From Pseudomonas luteola NBRC 103146 (GTDB taxonomy: Bacteria; Pseudomonadota; Gammaproteobacteria; Pseudomonadales; Pseudomonadaceae): 64,000 nucleotides of DNA. Where the stretch lies: NCBI RefSeq assembly GCF_002091675.1, contig NZ_BDAE01000002.1, forward strand, positions 305,481 to 369,480. Reading direction: 5' to 3'. Shown piece by piece: positions 51,740 through 61,844 of this stretch. Both the position numbers and the translations under genes were made by a program. The notes beneath the pieces were generated by a model. The model made no database searches. It worked only from the letters and a program-made list of their open reading frames with translations, and was not told where the DNA came from. Position 1 is the stretch's first letter. Every line of letters begins with the position of its first letter.

Positions 51740-51979
51740 ATGAGTACCGCCGCCACGATCACTTTCGCACAGCTTTGCCCAGGAGACCGCTTCACCTTGC
51801 AGGATGATGATCGCCTGTTTACCAAACTGAGCGATACGAGTGCCCGAGAACACAGCACACATTCCATCAACCTGAAGGAGGAAGGGTTCGGCTACCAGGA
51901 CGACCCTGTCCAAGACCTCCCAGGTGAGACACCTGTTGAGTACGTTCCGGTTGGCGGTCCTTTGCGGGTTAGCGGTTGA
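51740..51979 (+). CDS. Small protein of unknown function
   Basis: 79 residues from the ATG at 51740, with AAGGAG 8 nt upstream. Sequence begins MSTAATITFAQLCPGDRFTLQDDDRLFTKLSDTSA; a single compact beta-rich domain is likely. The pattern (F..L.PGDRF.L.DD..LFTK) resembles small orphan proteins I have seen in pseudomonads, but I cannot name a family. No signal peptide or membrane segment. Stands alone between two terminated units. Confidence 0.65.
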   Translation: MSTAATITFAQLCPGDRFTLQDDDRLFTKLSDTSAREHSTHSINLKEEGFGYQDDPVQDLPGETPVEYVPVGGPLRVSG

Positions 51980-52282
51980 TCATGTAAGCGGCCTGCTTCC
52001 AATGTGCCCTTGTTCCAGCGGAGGTGCTGTCGCTGTCACGCTTCTGGGCAGGGGCGACATTATGTCCTAGTAAAAACGTCCTATTGACTTTTCAAGACGC
52101 TACAATAGCGACCTCATGATTCGATGGCGTTATGACATCAACTGTCATGACAATTCGCCTTCATACCAAATCCCGCACTAATTAAATCGATAACCGCGGA
52201 GCTTAACTATTCGCGGCGCCTTGCTGTTTCTAAAAAAGGCCCCGCTTTGCCTGGCCAGCGAATGGCCCTTTTGGAGAAGTAA
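51980..52282 (+). other. Promoter region of the PilJ-like gene
   Basis: 303 bp without a gene. Contains a good -10-like TACAAT (52101-52106), though the nearest TTGACT (52084-52089) is only 11 bp upstream, and a perfect palindrome at 52132-52148. Confidence 0.4.
52132..52148. promoter_or_regulatory. Palindrome ATGACA-N5-TGTCAT
   Basis: Perfect 6-bp inverted repeat with 5-bp spacer, just downstream of a -10-like box and 130 bp before the gene. Candidate repressor operator; no regulator identified. Confidence 0.4.
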
Positions 52283-53062
52283 ATGCTAAAGGATTTTTTG
52301 CGTGTAGCCGTTTTGGGCGTCAGTCTTGTTAGTGCCTCTTGCTGGGCGGCCATTACCCCTGAAGAAGCGATGAACATGGCTGGCCTTCAGCGCACGCTGG
52401 GCCAACGCATGGCCAAGGATTACCTGATGATGGGGTCCGGTGTTCGCGTAGACGTTGCAGCCAAGCAGCTCAAGGACACCGTTACACTGTTCGACAACCA
52501 TCACAAATTGCTTGTCGAGTTCGCACCGAATACTGAAATTCGCAGCAAACTCAGCGAGATAGAGAAGACTTGGCAGGAGTACAAGCAGCTGGTTCAGGCT
52601 AATCCTGACAAGGATCAGGCCGTCGCCATGCTGGACGTCAGTGATCAGCTCCTGGATCAGTGCCAAAAGCTGACGGATCTCGTGGCAAAGAACAACGGTG
52701 GTGAGTCTTCCCGTCTGGTGAACCGTAGTGGTTGGAACCGAGTGCTAAGCCAGCGGATCGCCATGCTGTACATGGCCAAGAACTGGGGTGTGCAGGCGCC
52801 CGGGCTGGACGAGGCGTTTGACAAGTCCGTCGGTGAGTTCGATACCGTCATGACAGAACTTAATACTGCGGGCACGCCTAACCCTGAAATTGCCACTTCG
52901 CTGCGTAAAGCCGAAGCTCAGTGGAAATTCACCCGCACAGCGGTAGACCTTACCACTCCCGACAACTATGTCCCCACAGCAATGGCCTCCAGTGCCGATA
53001 CGCTGTTCAAGCAGATGAACGAGCTGACACGGCTGTACGCGGGGCTATCTGCCGGCAACTGA
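52283..53062 (+). CDS. Secreted protein with two PilJ/NarX-type N-terminal sensor repeats
   Basis: 259 residues with a signal peptide (VLGVSLVSASCWA-AI) and no membrane helix after it. Two copies of the type IV pili methyl-accepting chemotaxis transducer N-terminal domain are visible: MNMAGLQRTLGQRMAKDYLMM (about 32-52) and VNRSGWNRVLSQRIAMLYMAKNWG (about 149-172), each followed by a long helix. The AGxxRxLxQR core resembles the P-box of nitrate/nitrite sensors. It has no cytoplasmic output, so it may be a periplasmic ligand-binding accessory. TTGGAG ribosome-binding site. A paralogous relic lies just downstream. Confidence 0.85.
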   Translation: MLKDFLRVAVLGVSLVSASCWAAITPEEAMNMAGLQRTLGQRMAKDYLMMGSGVRVDVAAKQLKDTVTLFDNHHKLLVEFAPNTEIRSKLSEIEKTWQEYKQLVQANPDKDQAVAMLDVSDQLLDQCQKLTDLVAKNNGGESSRLVNRSGWNRVLSQRIAMLYMAKNWGVQAPGLDEAFDKSVGEFDTVMTELNTAGTPNPEIATSLRKAEAQWKFTRTAVDLTTPDNYVPTAMASSADTLFKQMNELTRLYAGLSAGN

Positions 53063-53079
53063 CCGATACCTATGCTGAG

Positions 53080-53112
53080 GGCCATTCTGTCGTATCGGCA
53101 GAATGGCCTTTA
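53080..53112 (+). terminator. Terminator of the PilJ-like gene
   Basis: Perfect 10-bp stem GGCCATTCTG-N9-CAGAATGGCC followed by TTTATT. Confidence 0.85.
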
Positions 53113-53220
53113 TTGCTTCGTCCTCCATTTTGCTCACGCTACCTTTATTTCTTCCTGAAAGATTAACGCAGCACTTCTGTAAAAGAGCTGAAGTGAGTTG
53201 TCGTGATGGAGTCGTTATGA

Positions 53221-53483
53221 GCAACTGTGCCTGATCTGGAGAGAGCATTCGAGGCATTGGTAAGAGACTTTGAAGCACTATTTGGCAAGCAGGAACGCCA
53301 AATCAAGTGACTGCTGTTGCCTTATGCAAGGTTAAGGCGCAGTGGAAATTTATCACCATGGCCGCTGGTTTTTCCCAGCCTAACCAGTCCGTGCCTACTG
53401 CCATGGTTACCAGTACCGACAAGCTATACGACAAGGTCAACGAGCTGACTCAGCTGCATGCGGCTTTGCCAGTCAACCAGTAG
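53221..53483 (+). pseudogene. Frameshifted relic of a second PilJ-like protein
   Basis: In one frame from 53221 the translation VPDLERAFEALVRDFEALF parallels APGLDEAFDKSVGEFDTVM of the intact neighbour. After a frameshift near 53280 the frame starting ATTTGGCAA reads QAGTPNQV...KAQWKF, then VPTAM, KVNELTQLHAAL and a TAG stop at 53481, matching TAGTPNPE...EAQWKF, VPTAM, QMNELTRLYAGL. No start codon or signal peptide remains. This is the last third of a duplicated gene; the upstream part is lost. Confidence 0.8.
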
Positions 53484-53523
53484 GCGTAAGTTGCTGCTGT
53501 CTTGAGCATGTGCAGGTAGAAGG

Positions 53524-53555
53524 AAAAGGGAGCGGACCTGCGTCGCAGGTCCGCT
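53524..53555 (-). terminator. Rho-independent terminator of ychF
   Basis: Perfect 12-bp stem AGCGGACCTGCG-T-CGCAGGTCCGCT, followed on the minus strand by CCCTTTTCC. Confidence 0.8.
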
Positions 53556-53562
53556 GAGCAGA

Positions 53563-54663
53563 TCAGACGTTGAAGCGGAAGTGCATGACGTCGCCATCCT
53601 TGACGATATAATCCTTACCTTCCAGGCGCCATTTGCCTGCTTCCTTCGCGCCATTTTCACCCTTGTACTGAATAAAGTCGTCATAGGCGACCACTTCGGC
53701 GCGGATGAAGCCTTTCTCAAAGTCAGTGTGAATCACGGCAGCTGCCTGTGGCGCGGTAGCGCCCACCTTGACGGTCCAGGCACGAACCTCCTTCACTCCG
53801 GCAGTGAAATAGGTCTGTAGATTCAGCAGTTCATAGCCAGCGCGGATTACGCGGTTCAGGCCGGGTTCTTCCAAGCCTAGCGACTCAAGGAACATATCCT
53901 TTTCCTCACCATCATCCAGCTCGGCAATTTCAGCTTCGATTTTGTTGCATACCGGAACAACAATTGCGCCTTCTTCGGCAGCAATGCCTTTGACGATATC
54001 CAGATGAGGATTGTTTTCGAATCCGTCTTCAGCCACGTTGGCGATATACATGACCGGCTTGCTGGTCAGCAGATGAAAGCCGCGTACCATGCGCTTCTGT
54101 TCGTCATCCATGTCCTTCAACAGGCTGCGCGCAGGCTTTCCTGCTTCGAAATGAGGAATCAGCTTTTCAAGAAGTGCTTTTTGAGCTACTGCCTCCTTGT
54201 CGCCGCCCTTGGCGTTGCGAACCACTCGCTGCAATTGCTTCTCACAGCTTTCCAGGTCCGCAAAGATCAGCTCAAGGTCAATGACCTCAATGTCTCGCTT
54301 GGGGTCAACGGAGTTGGCTACGTGAATAACGTTTTCGTCTTCAAAGCAGCGAACCACATGAGCAATGGCATCGGTTTCGCGGATGTTGGCCAGGAACTTG
54401 TTTCCAAGGCCTTCGCCTTTGGATGCGCCTTCTACCAGGCCGGCGATATCCACGAACTCCATGGTTGTAGGGATTACGCGCTCGGGCTTGACGATCTCGG
54501 CCAGTGCGTTGAGTCGAGCGTCAGGCATTGGCACTATGCCGCTATTCGGCTCGATGGTGCAGAACGGAAAGTTTTCTGCAGCAATGCCGGACTTGGTGAG
54601 GGCGTTGAATAGAGTGGACTTGCCAACGTTGGGCAAGCCGACGATGCCACAGTTAAATCCCAT
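53563..54663 (-). CDS. ychF: Redox-regulated ATPase/GTPase YchF (Obg family)
   Basis: 366 residues. G1 [10 protein letters not shown]3 [20 protein letters not shown], and the NxxE-type specificity motif CNKIEAE; ends with a TGS-like domain and HFRFNV. Ribosome-associated P-loop protein, usually preferring ATP. Downstream of pth on the same strand, 23 bp away, the usual order. GAGGGA ribosome-binding site. Confidence 0.95.
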   Translation of the reverse strand: MGFNCGIVGLPNVGKSTLFNALTKSGIAAENFPFCTIEPNSGIVPMPDARLNALAEIVKPERVIPTTMEFVDIAGLVEGASKGEGLGNKFLANIRETDAIAHVVRCFEDENVIHVANSVDPKRDIEVIDLELIFADLESCEKQLQRVVRNAKGGDKEAVAQKALLEKLIPHFEAGKPARSLLKDMDDEQKRMVRGFHLLTSKPVMYIANVAEDGFENNPHLDIVKGIAAEEGAIVVPVCNKIEAEIAELDDGEEKDMFLESLGLEEPGLNRVIRAGYELLNLQTYFTAGVKEVRAWTVKVGATAPQAAAVIHTDFEKGFIRAEVVAYDDFIQYKGENGAKEAGKWRLEGKDYIVKDGDVMHFRFNV

Positions 54664-54686
54664 GAAATTGTCCCTCGCGGAGTAGG

Positions 54687-55271
54687 TTAGGCCTTCTGGC
54701 TATGCAAGCGCTGCATGGCACGGGTCCAATCCCCGGCCAGAATGTCCGGCAGCACGCCGAGGGCAAAATCGATACTGGTATCCAGCAGCTCCTGTTCGGC
54801 ACGTGGCGCGCGGCCCAATACGTAGCCGGAGACTAGACTGCTATGCCCCGGATGGCCAATGCCAAGCCGTAGGCGATGAAAACCGTTTTGGTTGCCCAAT
54901 TGGGCAATGATATCGCGCAAGCCGTTATGACCACCGTGCCCGCCACCTTTTTTCAACTTGGCAACACCCGGCGGCATATCCAACTCATCGTGGGCGACCA
55001 GAATGGATTCCACAGGAATACGGTAAAAACCTGCAAGCGCCGCAACAGCTTGGCCGCTACGGTTCATGTAGGTCGTAGGAATCAAGAGGCGAACATCATG
55101 GCCGTCATGTGTAAATCGGCCCGTCAGGCCATGATACTTGCGATCAGCGACCAGATTGACATGATGTTGAGCAGCAAGACGTTCAACAAAAAGGGCCCCC
55201 GCATTATGCCGCGTCTGTTCGTATTCAGCGCCTGGATTACCCAAGCCAACGATCAGTTGTACGGCAGTCAT
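54687..55271 (-). CDS. pth: Peptidyl-tRNA hydrolase
   Basis: 194 residues. Releases peptide from stalled peptidyl-tRNA. Conserved [18 protein letters not shown] with catalytic His22, [29 protein letters not shown] with the catalytic Asp, and GHNGLRDI. Between rplY and ychF. Confidence 0.96.
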   Translation of the reverse strand: MTAVQLIVGLGNPGAEYEQTRHNAGALFVERLAAQHHVNLVADRKYHGLTGRFTHDGHDVRLLIPTTYMNRSGQAVAALAGFYRIPVESILVAHDELDMPPGVAKLKKGGGHGGHNGLRDIIAQLGNQNGFHRLRLGIGHPGHSSLVSGYVLGRAPRAEQELLDTSIDFALGVLPDILAGDWTRAMQRLHSQKA

Positions 55272-55346
55272 AACGGGAGCCCTTCTTCCTAAGTTTGTCT
55301 ATGAGGTTAAGGCAGCGACTATACAGACAGAGTAACCCTATCGAGA

Positions 55347-55367
55347 AGCGCATCAGGGCGATGCGCT
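55347..55367. repeat. Hairpin between rplY and pth
   Basis: AGCGCATC-N5-GATGCGCT perfect 8-bp stem with no T run; possible attenuator or processing site. Confidence 0.35.
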
Positions 55368-55423
55368 CATAATAGTCTGCTGTAGAGGCGTTACCTTCTC
55401 CTCAACAAGCCTTAGGCAATGCC

Positions 55424-56047
55424 TTACTCAGCAGAACCTTCGCCTTCGCCTTCGCCCTCAGCCGGAGCCTGGACGCGGGACAGGTGGATGCTTGCTACTG
55501 GCAGGTCGCTGCCATGAGCCAGGGATACCAGCTCAACGCCAGCCGGCAGCTTCAGGTCGCTCATGTGAACAATCTGGTTCAGCTCGACCTTGGACATGTC
55601 GACTTCGATGAACTCAGGCAGGTCTTTTGGCAGGCAAGAGACTTCTACTTCGTTCACGTTGTGCGAAACTTCACCGCCGCCTTGCTTAACGCCAATGGCA
55701 GCTTCCTGATTGATGAAGTGCAGCGGAACGGTTGCGGTCAGCTTTTGGCCAGCCACTACACGCAGGAAGTCAGCATGCATAACGTAGCCCTTGGCAGGGT
55801 GACGCTGCAGTGCCTTGATCAGAACGCTTTCGTTCTGGCCGTCAACGTTCAGGTTGATTACGTGGCTGAAAGCAGCCTCGTTGTTCAACAGCTTGGCCAG
55901 ATCCTTGCCTTCAAGCGTAACGGATACAGGCGCTTTTTCACCGCCGTAAATTACGGCAGGAACTTGTTCAGCATTACGACGCAGGCGGCGGCTCGCACCT
56001 TTCCCCAGGTCGGAACGCGCTTGGGCATTCAGAGTAAAGTCGACCAT
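55424..56047 (-). CDS. rplY: 50S ribosomal protein L25 / general stress protein Ctc
   Basis: 207 residues: an N-terminal 5S rRNA-binding L25 domain (about 1-95, [21 protein letters not shown] onward) and a C-terminal TL5/CTC beta domain, ending in a short acidic Glu-Gly tract ([11 protein letters not shown]) coded by a repeated GAAGGC-type hexamer. AGGAG ribosome-binding site. prs ends with a terminator upstream, so rplY probably has its own promoter. Confidence 0.95.
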   Translation of the reverse strand: MVDFTLNAQARSDLGKGASRRLRRNAEQVPAVIYGGEKAPVSVTLEGKDLAKLLNNEAAFSHVINLNVDGQNESVLIKALQRHPAKGYVMHADFLRVVAGQKLTATVPLHFINQEAAIGVKQGGGEVSHNVNEVEVSCLPKDLPEFIEVDMSKVELNQIVHMSDLKLPAGVELVSLAHGSDLPVASIHLSRVQAPAEGEGEGEGSAE

Positions 56048-56110
56048 TTGTAGTCTCCTAAAAAAGACAATTGCCTGAGTCGCTTGCGACCAGCGATCAG
56101 ACCATTGACT

Positions 56111-56134
56111 AAAAAGCCCCGCATGATGCGGGGC
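56111..56134 (-). terminator. Rho-independent terminator of prs
   Basis: On the minus strand, CCCCGCATCATGCGGGG hairpin followed by CTTTTTAG. Confidence 0.9.
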
Positions 56135-56154
56135 CGTTATACCAACACCAGTTC

Positions 56155-57096
56155 TTAACGGAACATGGCGCTGATGGATTCCTCATTGCTGATACGACGC
56201 ACAGCTTCGGCTACCACTGGAGCAATGTCCAACTGGCGGATACGAGTGCAGGCTTGCGCAGCAGCAGAAAGCGGAATGGTGTTGGTAACGACAAGCTCAT
56301 CAAGAACGGAAGTGTTGATGTTCTCGATTGCGCGTCCGGAAAGCACGGGGTGCGTGCAATACGCCAATACCTTGGATGCACCATGCTCTTTCAGAGCCTT
56401 GGCGGCATGGCAAAGTGTACCGGCTGTATCAACCATGTCGTCGACTAGCACGCAGGTGCGGCCTTCGATGTCGCCAATGATATGCATCACTTCGGACTGG
56501 TTGGCTTTCGGACGGCGTTTGTCGATGATCGCAAGATCTACGCCCAGGCTTTTAGCCACGGCGCGTGCGCGAACAACACCACCAATGTCGGGAGAAACAA
56601 TCATCAGGTTCTCGAAACGCTGGTCTTCGATATCGTCAACCAGAGCGGGGGAGCCATAGATGTTATCAACGGGAATGTCAAAGAAACCCTGAATCTGGTC
56701 GGCATGAAGATCGACAGTCAGAACTCGGTTGACACCGACAACGGTAAGCATGTCAGCCACTACTTTAGCGCTAATAGCAACGCGTGCGGAGCGCGGGCGG
56801 CGATCCTGACGTGCATAGCCGAAGTAGGGGATAACAGCAGTGATTCGGGTAGCTGAGGACCGACGGAAGGCATCAGCCATCACGACCAGTTCCATCAGAT
56901 TATCGTTCGTAGGTGCACAGGTCGGCTGAATCAGGAAGACGTCCTTACCACGAACGTTTTCGTTGATCTCGACGCTGATTTCGCCATCGGAGAATTTACC
57001 GACGGAAACATCACCTAGAGGAATGTGCAGCTGACGCACAATGCGCCGTGCCAGATCGGGGTTAGCGTTCCCCGTAAAGACCATCATCTTGGACAC
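56155..57096 (-). CDS. prs: Ribose-phosphate pyrophosphokinase (PRPP synthetase)
   Basis: 313 residues from a GTG start ([18 protein letters not shown]), the usual length; the frame extends further upstream into the tRNA gene, which is not coding. Makes PRPP from ribose-5-phosphate and ATP. Seen: [39 protein letters not shown], the PRPP loop [13 protein letters not shown]. The pentose-phosphate operon in this window supplies its substrate. Confidence 0.96.
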   Translation of the reverse strand: MSKMMVFTGNANPDLARRIVRQLHIPLGDVSVGKFSDGEISVEINENVRGKDVFLIQPTCAPTNDNLMELVVMADAFRRSSATRITAVIPYFGYARQDRRPRSARVAISAKVVADMLTVVGVNRVLTVDLHADQIQGFFDIPVDNIYGSPALVDDIEDQRFENLMIVSPDIGGVVRARAVAKSLGVDLAIIDKRRPKANQSEVMHIIGDIEGRTCVLVDDMVDTAGTLCHAAKALKEHGASKVLAYCTHPVLSGRAIENINTSVLDELVVTNTIPLSAAAQACTRIRQLDIAPVVAEAVRRISNEESISAMFR

Positions 57097-57140
57097 GCTG
57101 CAGTACCTGTCGGCTGAGGGTGGACCTGATGAAAAGGAAA

Positions 57141-57215
57141 TGGCAGGGGCGGCTGGATTCGAACCAACGCATGGCAGGATCAAAACCTGCTGCCTTACCG
57201 CTTGGCGACGCCCCT
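57141..57215 (-). tRNA. tRNA-Gln (anticodon TTG)
   Basis: Minus-strand cloverleaf of 75 nt with encoded CCA: acceptor AGGGGCG/CGCCCCT, D arm CGCCAAGCGGTAAGGC, anticodon stem GCAGG/CCTGC around TTTTGAT, T arm with GGTTCGAATCC. Lies between ispE and prs as in other pseudomonads. Confidence 0.96.
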
Positions 57216-57246
57216 GTGACGTTTCAGATACAGTTGTATCTGTTTC

Positions 57247-58095
57247 TCAGAACAAACTTCTCAGTTTACGGTGCAACATTGAAGTGTTGCTTCCTTTAGC
57301 TACGAAGCTTGGCAGGGTAGCTGGAAGTTGGTCCGCAACTTTAACAGCTTCGGTCTGATTTGGGAACCCCCCAAATATGCAACTGCCAGTGCCGGTTAAT
57401 CTAGCTGAAACAAATTTGTTTAGCAAGATCAAAGCGTTACGTATTTCTGGATAACGCTTTTCTACCACGCTCTGGCAATCGTTTCGACCGCCCCACTCGA
57501 GAACGGGGCGAACTTTACTGGGAGGCGTGTCACGTGTCAACAGGGGATCGTCAAAAATTTCTGCTGTACTTACAGACACTTGCGGAACAGCTACCAGATA
57601 CCAGGGCTCTTCTATCTCTACCGGCGTCAGTCGCTCACCAATCCCTTCCGCCCAGGCTGCCTTGCCTCGCACGAATACCGGAACGTCCGCGCCAAGGGTA
57701 AGGCCAAGCTCTGCCAGTGCCTCTTCGCTGACGTTGAGCTTCCAGAGGTAATTCAGCCCGAGCAGAGTAGTCGCTGCATTCGAGCTGCCGCCTCCGATAC
57801 CACCGCCCATAGGCAGCCGCTTATCCAGCCAGATATCCGCTCCAAGAGAGCAGTGAGTTGTCTGTTGGAGAAGCCGAGCGGCACGAACGATCAGGTTGGA
57901 ATCATGTTCAACATCGGGAAGGACGGTATGCAACCGGATCTGACCGTCATCACGCAACGCAAACTTGAGCTCATCGGCATAGTCCACGAACTGAAACAGT
58001 GTCTGCAACTCGTGGTAGCCGTCGTCGCGCCGACCCAGGATATGAAGGAAAAGGTTCAGCTTGGCTGGGGCCGGTAAGGTCAACACGTCTTTCAT
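57247..58095 (-). CDS. ispE: 4-diphosphocytidyl-2-C-methyl-D-erythritol kinase
   Basis: 282 residues. GHMP kinase of the MEP isoprenoid pathway. N-terminal [24 protein letters not shown] and the ATP loop [18 protein letters not shown] are diagnostic; [10 protein letters not shown] is the third motif. Starts within the lolB stop (4-bp ATGA overlap), so translationally coupled. Confidence 0.96.
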   Translation of the reverse strand: MKDVLTLPAPAKLNLFLHILGRRDDGYHELQTLFQFVDYADELKFALRDDGQIRLHTVLPDVEHDSNLIVRAARLLQQTTHCSLGADIWLDKRLPMGGGIGGGSSNAATTLLGLNYLWKLNVSEEALAELGLTLGADVPVFVRGKAAWAEGIGERLTPVEIEEPWYLVAVPQVSVSTAEIFDDPLLTRDTPPSKVRPVLEWGGRNDCQSVVEKRYPEIRNALILLNKFVSARLTGTGSCIFGGFPNQTEAVKVADQLPATLPSFVAKGSNTSMLHRKLRSLF

Positions 58096-58715
58096 TGGCC
58101 TAGCTGGCGTGGCTGCCAGTCCTTGATAACCAGTGTCACATCGAGGTCCTGACCTTTGAGCTTCAAGCGCTCGGGCAGGCTATAGCCATTCTGTTCGGTG
58201 TAACGGGTGTACTCTACGGTCCAGCCGTCCTGGACGAGGCGGGACAGGTGACTGTCGCCGTCCAGTGTAAGTTGGCTGCGGCTGTCTGGAGCTGGAAGCC
58301 CACGCACCCACCAGAGCAAATGGGAAACGGGTAAGCGCCAGCCGAGCTGCTGCTCAAGAAGCGCCTCGGGGGAGTCTGCGTGGTAACGCCCCTGATTGGC
58401 TACCTCCAGCGTGACGTCGTCTGGGCGTCCCGTCAGACGAGCTGCGCCACGGCCTAGAGGTCCCGACAGGCGTATATCGAAATACCCTTGCCGCTGAAGC
58501 CAGAATAGGGTGCCACTGCCGGAATCATTGGGAGCACGGATACCTACCTTGCCGTTGATCTGCCAACCGTCCAGCTTCGTAATGTGTGCCTTGTGAGCCT
58601 TCCAGGCCGCGCTGTTGCCATGCCCTTCGACCGTTTCATGGGGCACTTGACCCGCGCACCCGGCCAGGAGTGCCAGAAATGCCATTATGAGGATAAAGCG
58701 GATATTGAGTTTCAC
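58092..58715 (-). CDS. lolB: Outer-membrane lipoprotein LolB
   Basis: 207 residues with a lipoprotein signal (LALLAGC, Cys20). Receives lipoproteins from LolA and inserts them in the outer membrane. [40 protein letters not shown] is the typical core. Overlaps both neighbours by 4 bp. Confidence 0.94.
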   Translation of the reverse strand: MKLNIRFILIMAFLALLAGCAGQVPHETVEGHGNSAAWKAHKAHITKLDGWQINGKVGIRAPNDSGSGTLFWLQRQGYFDIRLSGPLGRGAARLTGRPDDVTLEVANQGRYHADSPEALLEQQLGWRLPVSHLLWWVRGLPAPDSRSQLTLDGDSHLSRLVQDGWTVEYTRYTEQNGYSLPERLKLKGQDLDVTLVIKDWQPRQLGQ

Positions 58716-60442
58716 AGTGTTTCTGAGCCTGTCAATCGTTTAAGCGTGCTACGTAGCACAGCGTTATCAGGGGACTGTTCAGCCGCCGCCGCCCATACCT
58801 TGCGTGCTTCCTGCTTCTTGCCTCGCGCCCAGAGAACTTCGCCCAGATGTGCGCCGATCTCGGTATCAGGGAAGCGCTGAAGAGCTTGGCGTAGATACTG
58901 CTCTGCAAGATCAAGCTTGCCCTGGCGGTAATTGATCCATCCCATGCTATCGAGGATAGCGGGATCATCAGGATTGATCTGATGAGCTTTCTCGATCAGC
59001 GTGCGTGCTTCGGCGTAGCGGGTCGTACGGTCGGCCAGGGTGTAGCCGAGCGCATTGAGCGCCATGGCATTGTCGGGATCCTGCTTGAGAATAAGGCGTA
59101 GATCCCTTTCCAATTGACCAAGGTCTCCGCGCTTCTCCGATACCATGGCACGGGTATAGAGTAAATTGAGGTCGTTTGGATACAGCTTGAGGCCCTGCTG
59201 AATGGTATTCCAGGCCGCCTCCGACTGATTGTTGTTGGTCAGGCTTTCGGCCTCGAGCAGGTAGAGCTGGACCGCATAGTCAGGCTGGCGTTGGCGAGAG
59301 GCCGCAAGAAGCGATTTGGCTTCTTCGAATCGCCCCTGACCCATCAGGATTTCAGCCTGACGCTGCTGGGCGGGTAGGTAGTCGCTACCCGGGCCGACCA
59401 ATGCGTATTGGGTCAGCGCCTGTTCGGGATCATTCAATTCCTCGGCGACACGCCCCAGGTTGAAGTGGGCCGCGTCCACGTGGCTACCACGCTGGACCAG
59501 TTCTTCCAGATAGGTGCGTGCGTCAGTCCAGGCCTCGGCTTCCAGGCATACCAATGCCAGGGAAAAGCGAAGGTCGTCATCGTCGGGAAACTGTGCGACC
59601 AGGTCCGCAAACTCCTGCTTGGCCTGATCAAGCTTGTTTAGCTCAACCAGCAGGCGGGCATGAGCGAGGCGCAGACGTTTATCGTCCAGATGCTCCTTGA
59701 TTCCATTTTCCAGCAGCGGAAGGGCTTCCTTGCTACGACCAAGACTCTGAAGCATGCGGGCTCTGAGCAGCAGCGGTGCCACTTCATGTCTGGCGGCAGG
59801 GTGATCTTCCAGTAACGTCAGCGCCTCGTCGACTCGTCCGTCCTGCTGAAGCAGCAATGCCTTGCCGAACAGCAGTTGGCCGTTCTCGGGGTACTTGGCC
59901 TGAAGGCGATCAAAGCTTTTGAGCAGGCCCGCGCGGGTGTCTGCGTCCGTCTCGGCTGCCGACAGGGCAAGAAAATCGAAATGGGTGTCGCCCTGGCCCT
60001 GCAGAACTTTCTCCATGTAGGTCATGGATTCGTCATATTGGCCGGCACGTGCCAACATGATGGCAGCAGCGCGTTGGGCATCAAGGTTGTCTGGCGCGTT
60101 CTTCGCCCATATAACAGAGGTATCCAAGGCGGAACTGTCTGCACCCAGGTATTCTGCGATGCGAAACGCGCGTTCGGCTACGCCGGGATCCTGAGTGCTC
60201 TGGGCCTGTTCGACGTAATTGGCCAATGCAATATCGAATCGATTGCGTTGCCCGGCCAGTTCTGCAACCAGCAGGTCATATAAGGTGTCTTCCCTGAAGG
60301 AGCCGTACTTTTCCGGCTGGGCTGGCGCAGCAGCAGGTGTAGCCTGTTCAGGTTTGGTTTGTTCGGAATTCGTGTGGCTAGCCAGGTTTTGGCAGCCACC
60401 CAATAGCAGCGCAGTGGTCAGCAGCGCGAGATATTTAGTCAT
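58712..60442 (-). CDS. Tetratricopeptide-repeat lipoprotein
   Basis: 576 residues from the ATG at 60442, chosen because it gives a clean lipoprotein signal, [19 protein letters not shown] with Cys17; an ATG 24 bp upstream adds eight residues. The rest is a long run of TPR-like helical pairs, clearest near the C-terminus ([50 protein letters not shown]). Likely a periplasmic, membrane-anchored scaffold; precise role unknown. It heads the lolB, ispE, tRNA-Gln, prs run and is divergent from hemA, as in P. aeruginosa. Confidence 0.9.
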   Translation of the reverse strand: MTKYLALLTTALLLGGCQNLASHTNSEQTKPEQATPAAAPAQPEKYGSFREDTLYDLLVAELAGQRNRFDIALANYVEQAQSTQDPGVAERAFRIAEYLGADSSALDTSVIWAKNAPDNLDAQRAAAIMLARAGQYDESMTYMEKVLQGQGDTHFDFLALSAAETDADTRAGLLKSFDRLQAKYPENGQLLFGKALLLQQDGRVDEALTLLEDHPAARHEVAPLLLRARMLQSLGRSKEALPLLENGIKEHLDDKRLRLAHARLLVELNKLDQAKQEFADLVAQFPDDDDLRFSLALVCLEAEAWTDARTYLEELVQRGSHVDAAHFNLGRVAEELNDPEQALTQYALVGPGSDYLPAQQRQAEILMGQGRFEEAKSLLAASRQRQPDYAVQLYLLEAESLTNNNQSEAAWNTIQQGLKLYPNDLNLLYTRAMVSEKRGDLGQLERDLRLILKQDPDNAMALNALGYTLADRTTRYAEARTLIEKAHQINPDDPAILDSMGWINYRQGKLDLAEQYLRQALQRFPDTEIGAHLGEVLWARGKKQEARKVWAAAAEQSPDNAVLRSTLKRLTGSETL

Positions 60443-60575
60443 GAGATCGAAACGGCCTCTCTGCATTCAGCCCATCATGCCACAAGGTATTAGGCAAGCA
60501 CATGGGCCTGATAGTTGTCGTTCAATCGACGACGTAGGACAATTACCGGCTTTCCAAAAAACTTAGCGATTCTGC

Positions 60576-61844
60576 ATGGCTTTCCTCGCGCTTGGCATCA
60601 ATCACAAGACCGCCTCAGTGGATGTACGCGAACGCGTAGCGTTCACCCCTGAGCAAATGGTAGAGGCATTACGGCAACTGTGCCGGGAGACCTTGAGTCG
60701 CGAGGCGGCCATTCTGTCGACCTGTAACCGTAGTGAGCTCTATCTGGAAATGGAGCAGCCCCTTCCGGACAGCGTTCTGGCATGGCTCGCCCACTATCAT
60801 CATCTCTCGCTGGATGAGCTGCGTGCCTGCGCGTACATTCATGAGGATGACGAGGCGGTCCAGCACATGATGCGTGTAGCGTCCGGTCTGGACTCTATGA
60901 TCCTGGGCGAACCGCAGATTCTGGGCCAGATGAAATCAGCCTACGCGGTAGCACGCGAAGCGGGCACCGTAGGCCCCTTGTTAGGGCGTCTTTTTCAGGC
61001 AACGTTCAACACGGCGAAAAGTGTCCGTACCGATACCGCCATTGGCGAAAACCCGGTTTCGGTTGCCTTTGCTGCGGTAAGCCTGGCTAGGCAGATCTTC
61101 AGTGATCTCAATCGCAGCCAGGCGCTTTTGATTGGCGCAGGAGAAACCATTACGCTGGTGGCAAGGCACCTTTACGAGCAGGGCGTCAAGCGGATTGTGG
61201 TCGCCAACCGGACACTCGAGCGCGCCAGTCACCTGGCAGAGCAGTTCGGGGCGCATACGATTCTGCTTGCCGATATTCCGGAAGAGCTGCCCAATAGCGA
61301 CATCGTGATCAGCTCGACGGCAAGCCAGTTGCCCATCCTGGGTAAAGGTGCCGTTGAGCGTGCGCTCAAGCAGCGCAAGCACAAGCCGATGTTCATGGTG
61401 GATATTGCAGTGCCGCGCGATATCGAGCCGGAGGTTAGCGAGCTGGACGATGTGTACCTGTACACCGTCGACGATCTGCATGAGGTCATCACCGAGAACC
61501 TTAAGAGCCGGCAGGGCGCTGCCCAGGCGGCCGAAAAGCTGGTGCTGGCTGGGGTCGATGAGTTCATGCATCGTCTGCGTGAGCTGGCAGCGGTGGATGT
61601 ATTGCGAGCCTACCGGCAACAGGCCGAGCAGATGCGTGATGACGAACTGGCTCGTGCTCAGCGGCAGCTCGCCAATGGTGTTGCGCCTGATCAGGTGCTG
61701 GCCGCGCTGGCACGTAGCCTGACCAACAAGTTGTTGCACGCGCCTAGTGTGCAACTCAAGAAATTGTCTGCTGAAGGGCGCATCGATGCGCTGGCTTTGG
61801 CTCAGGAACTGTTCGCTCTCGACGAGGGCGTGGATAAAAAATGA
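60576..61844 (+). CDS. hemA: Glutamyl-tRNA reductase
   Basis: 422 residues. First step of C5 haem synthesis. Catalytic Cys50 in [31 protein letters not shown] loop [17 protein letters not shown]-terminal dimerisation helices. Overlaps prfA by 4 bp. Confidence 0.97.
   Translation: MAFLALGINHKTASVDVRERVAFTPEQMVEALRQLCRETLSREAAILSTCNRSELYLEMEQPLPDSVLAWLAHYHHLSLDELRACAYIHEDDEAVQHMMRVASGLDSMILGEPQILGQMKSAYAVAREAGTVGPLLGRLFQATFNTAKSVRTDTAIGENPVSVAFAAVSLARQIFSDLNRSQALLIGAGETITLVARHLYEQGVKRIVVANRTLERASHLAEQFGAHTILLADIPEELPNSDIVISSTASQLPILGKGAVERALKQRKHKPMFMVDIAVPRDIEPEVSELDDVYLYTVDDLHEVITENLKSRQGAAQAAEKLVLAGVDEFMHRLRELAAVDVLRAYRQQAEQMRDDELARAQRQLANGVAPDQVLAALARSLTNKLLHAPSVQLKKLSAEGRIDALALAQELFALDEGVDKK

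Noticed and set aside
52084-52106. TTGACT...TACAAT as a standard sigma-70 promoter for the PilJ-like gene
   Set aside because: The spacing is only 11 bp; the -10 alone may be real but the pair is not a normal promoter.
55438-55475. Repeated CTTCGC hexamers as a repeat element
   Set aside because: They encode the acidic Glu-Gly tail of ribosomal protein L25.
57097-57183. N-terminal extension of prs into the tRNA-Gln gene
   Set aside because: Overlaps the tRNA; the GTG start gives the standard 313-residue enzyme.
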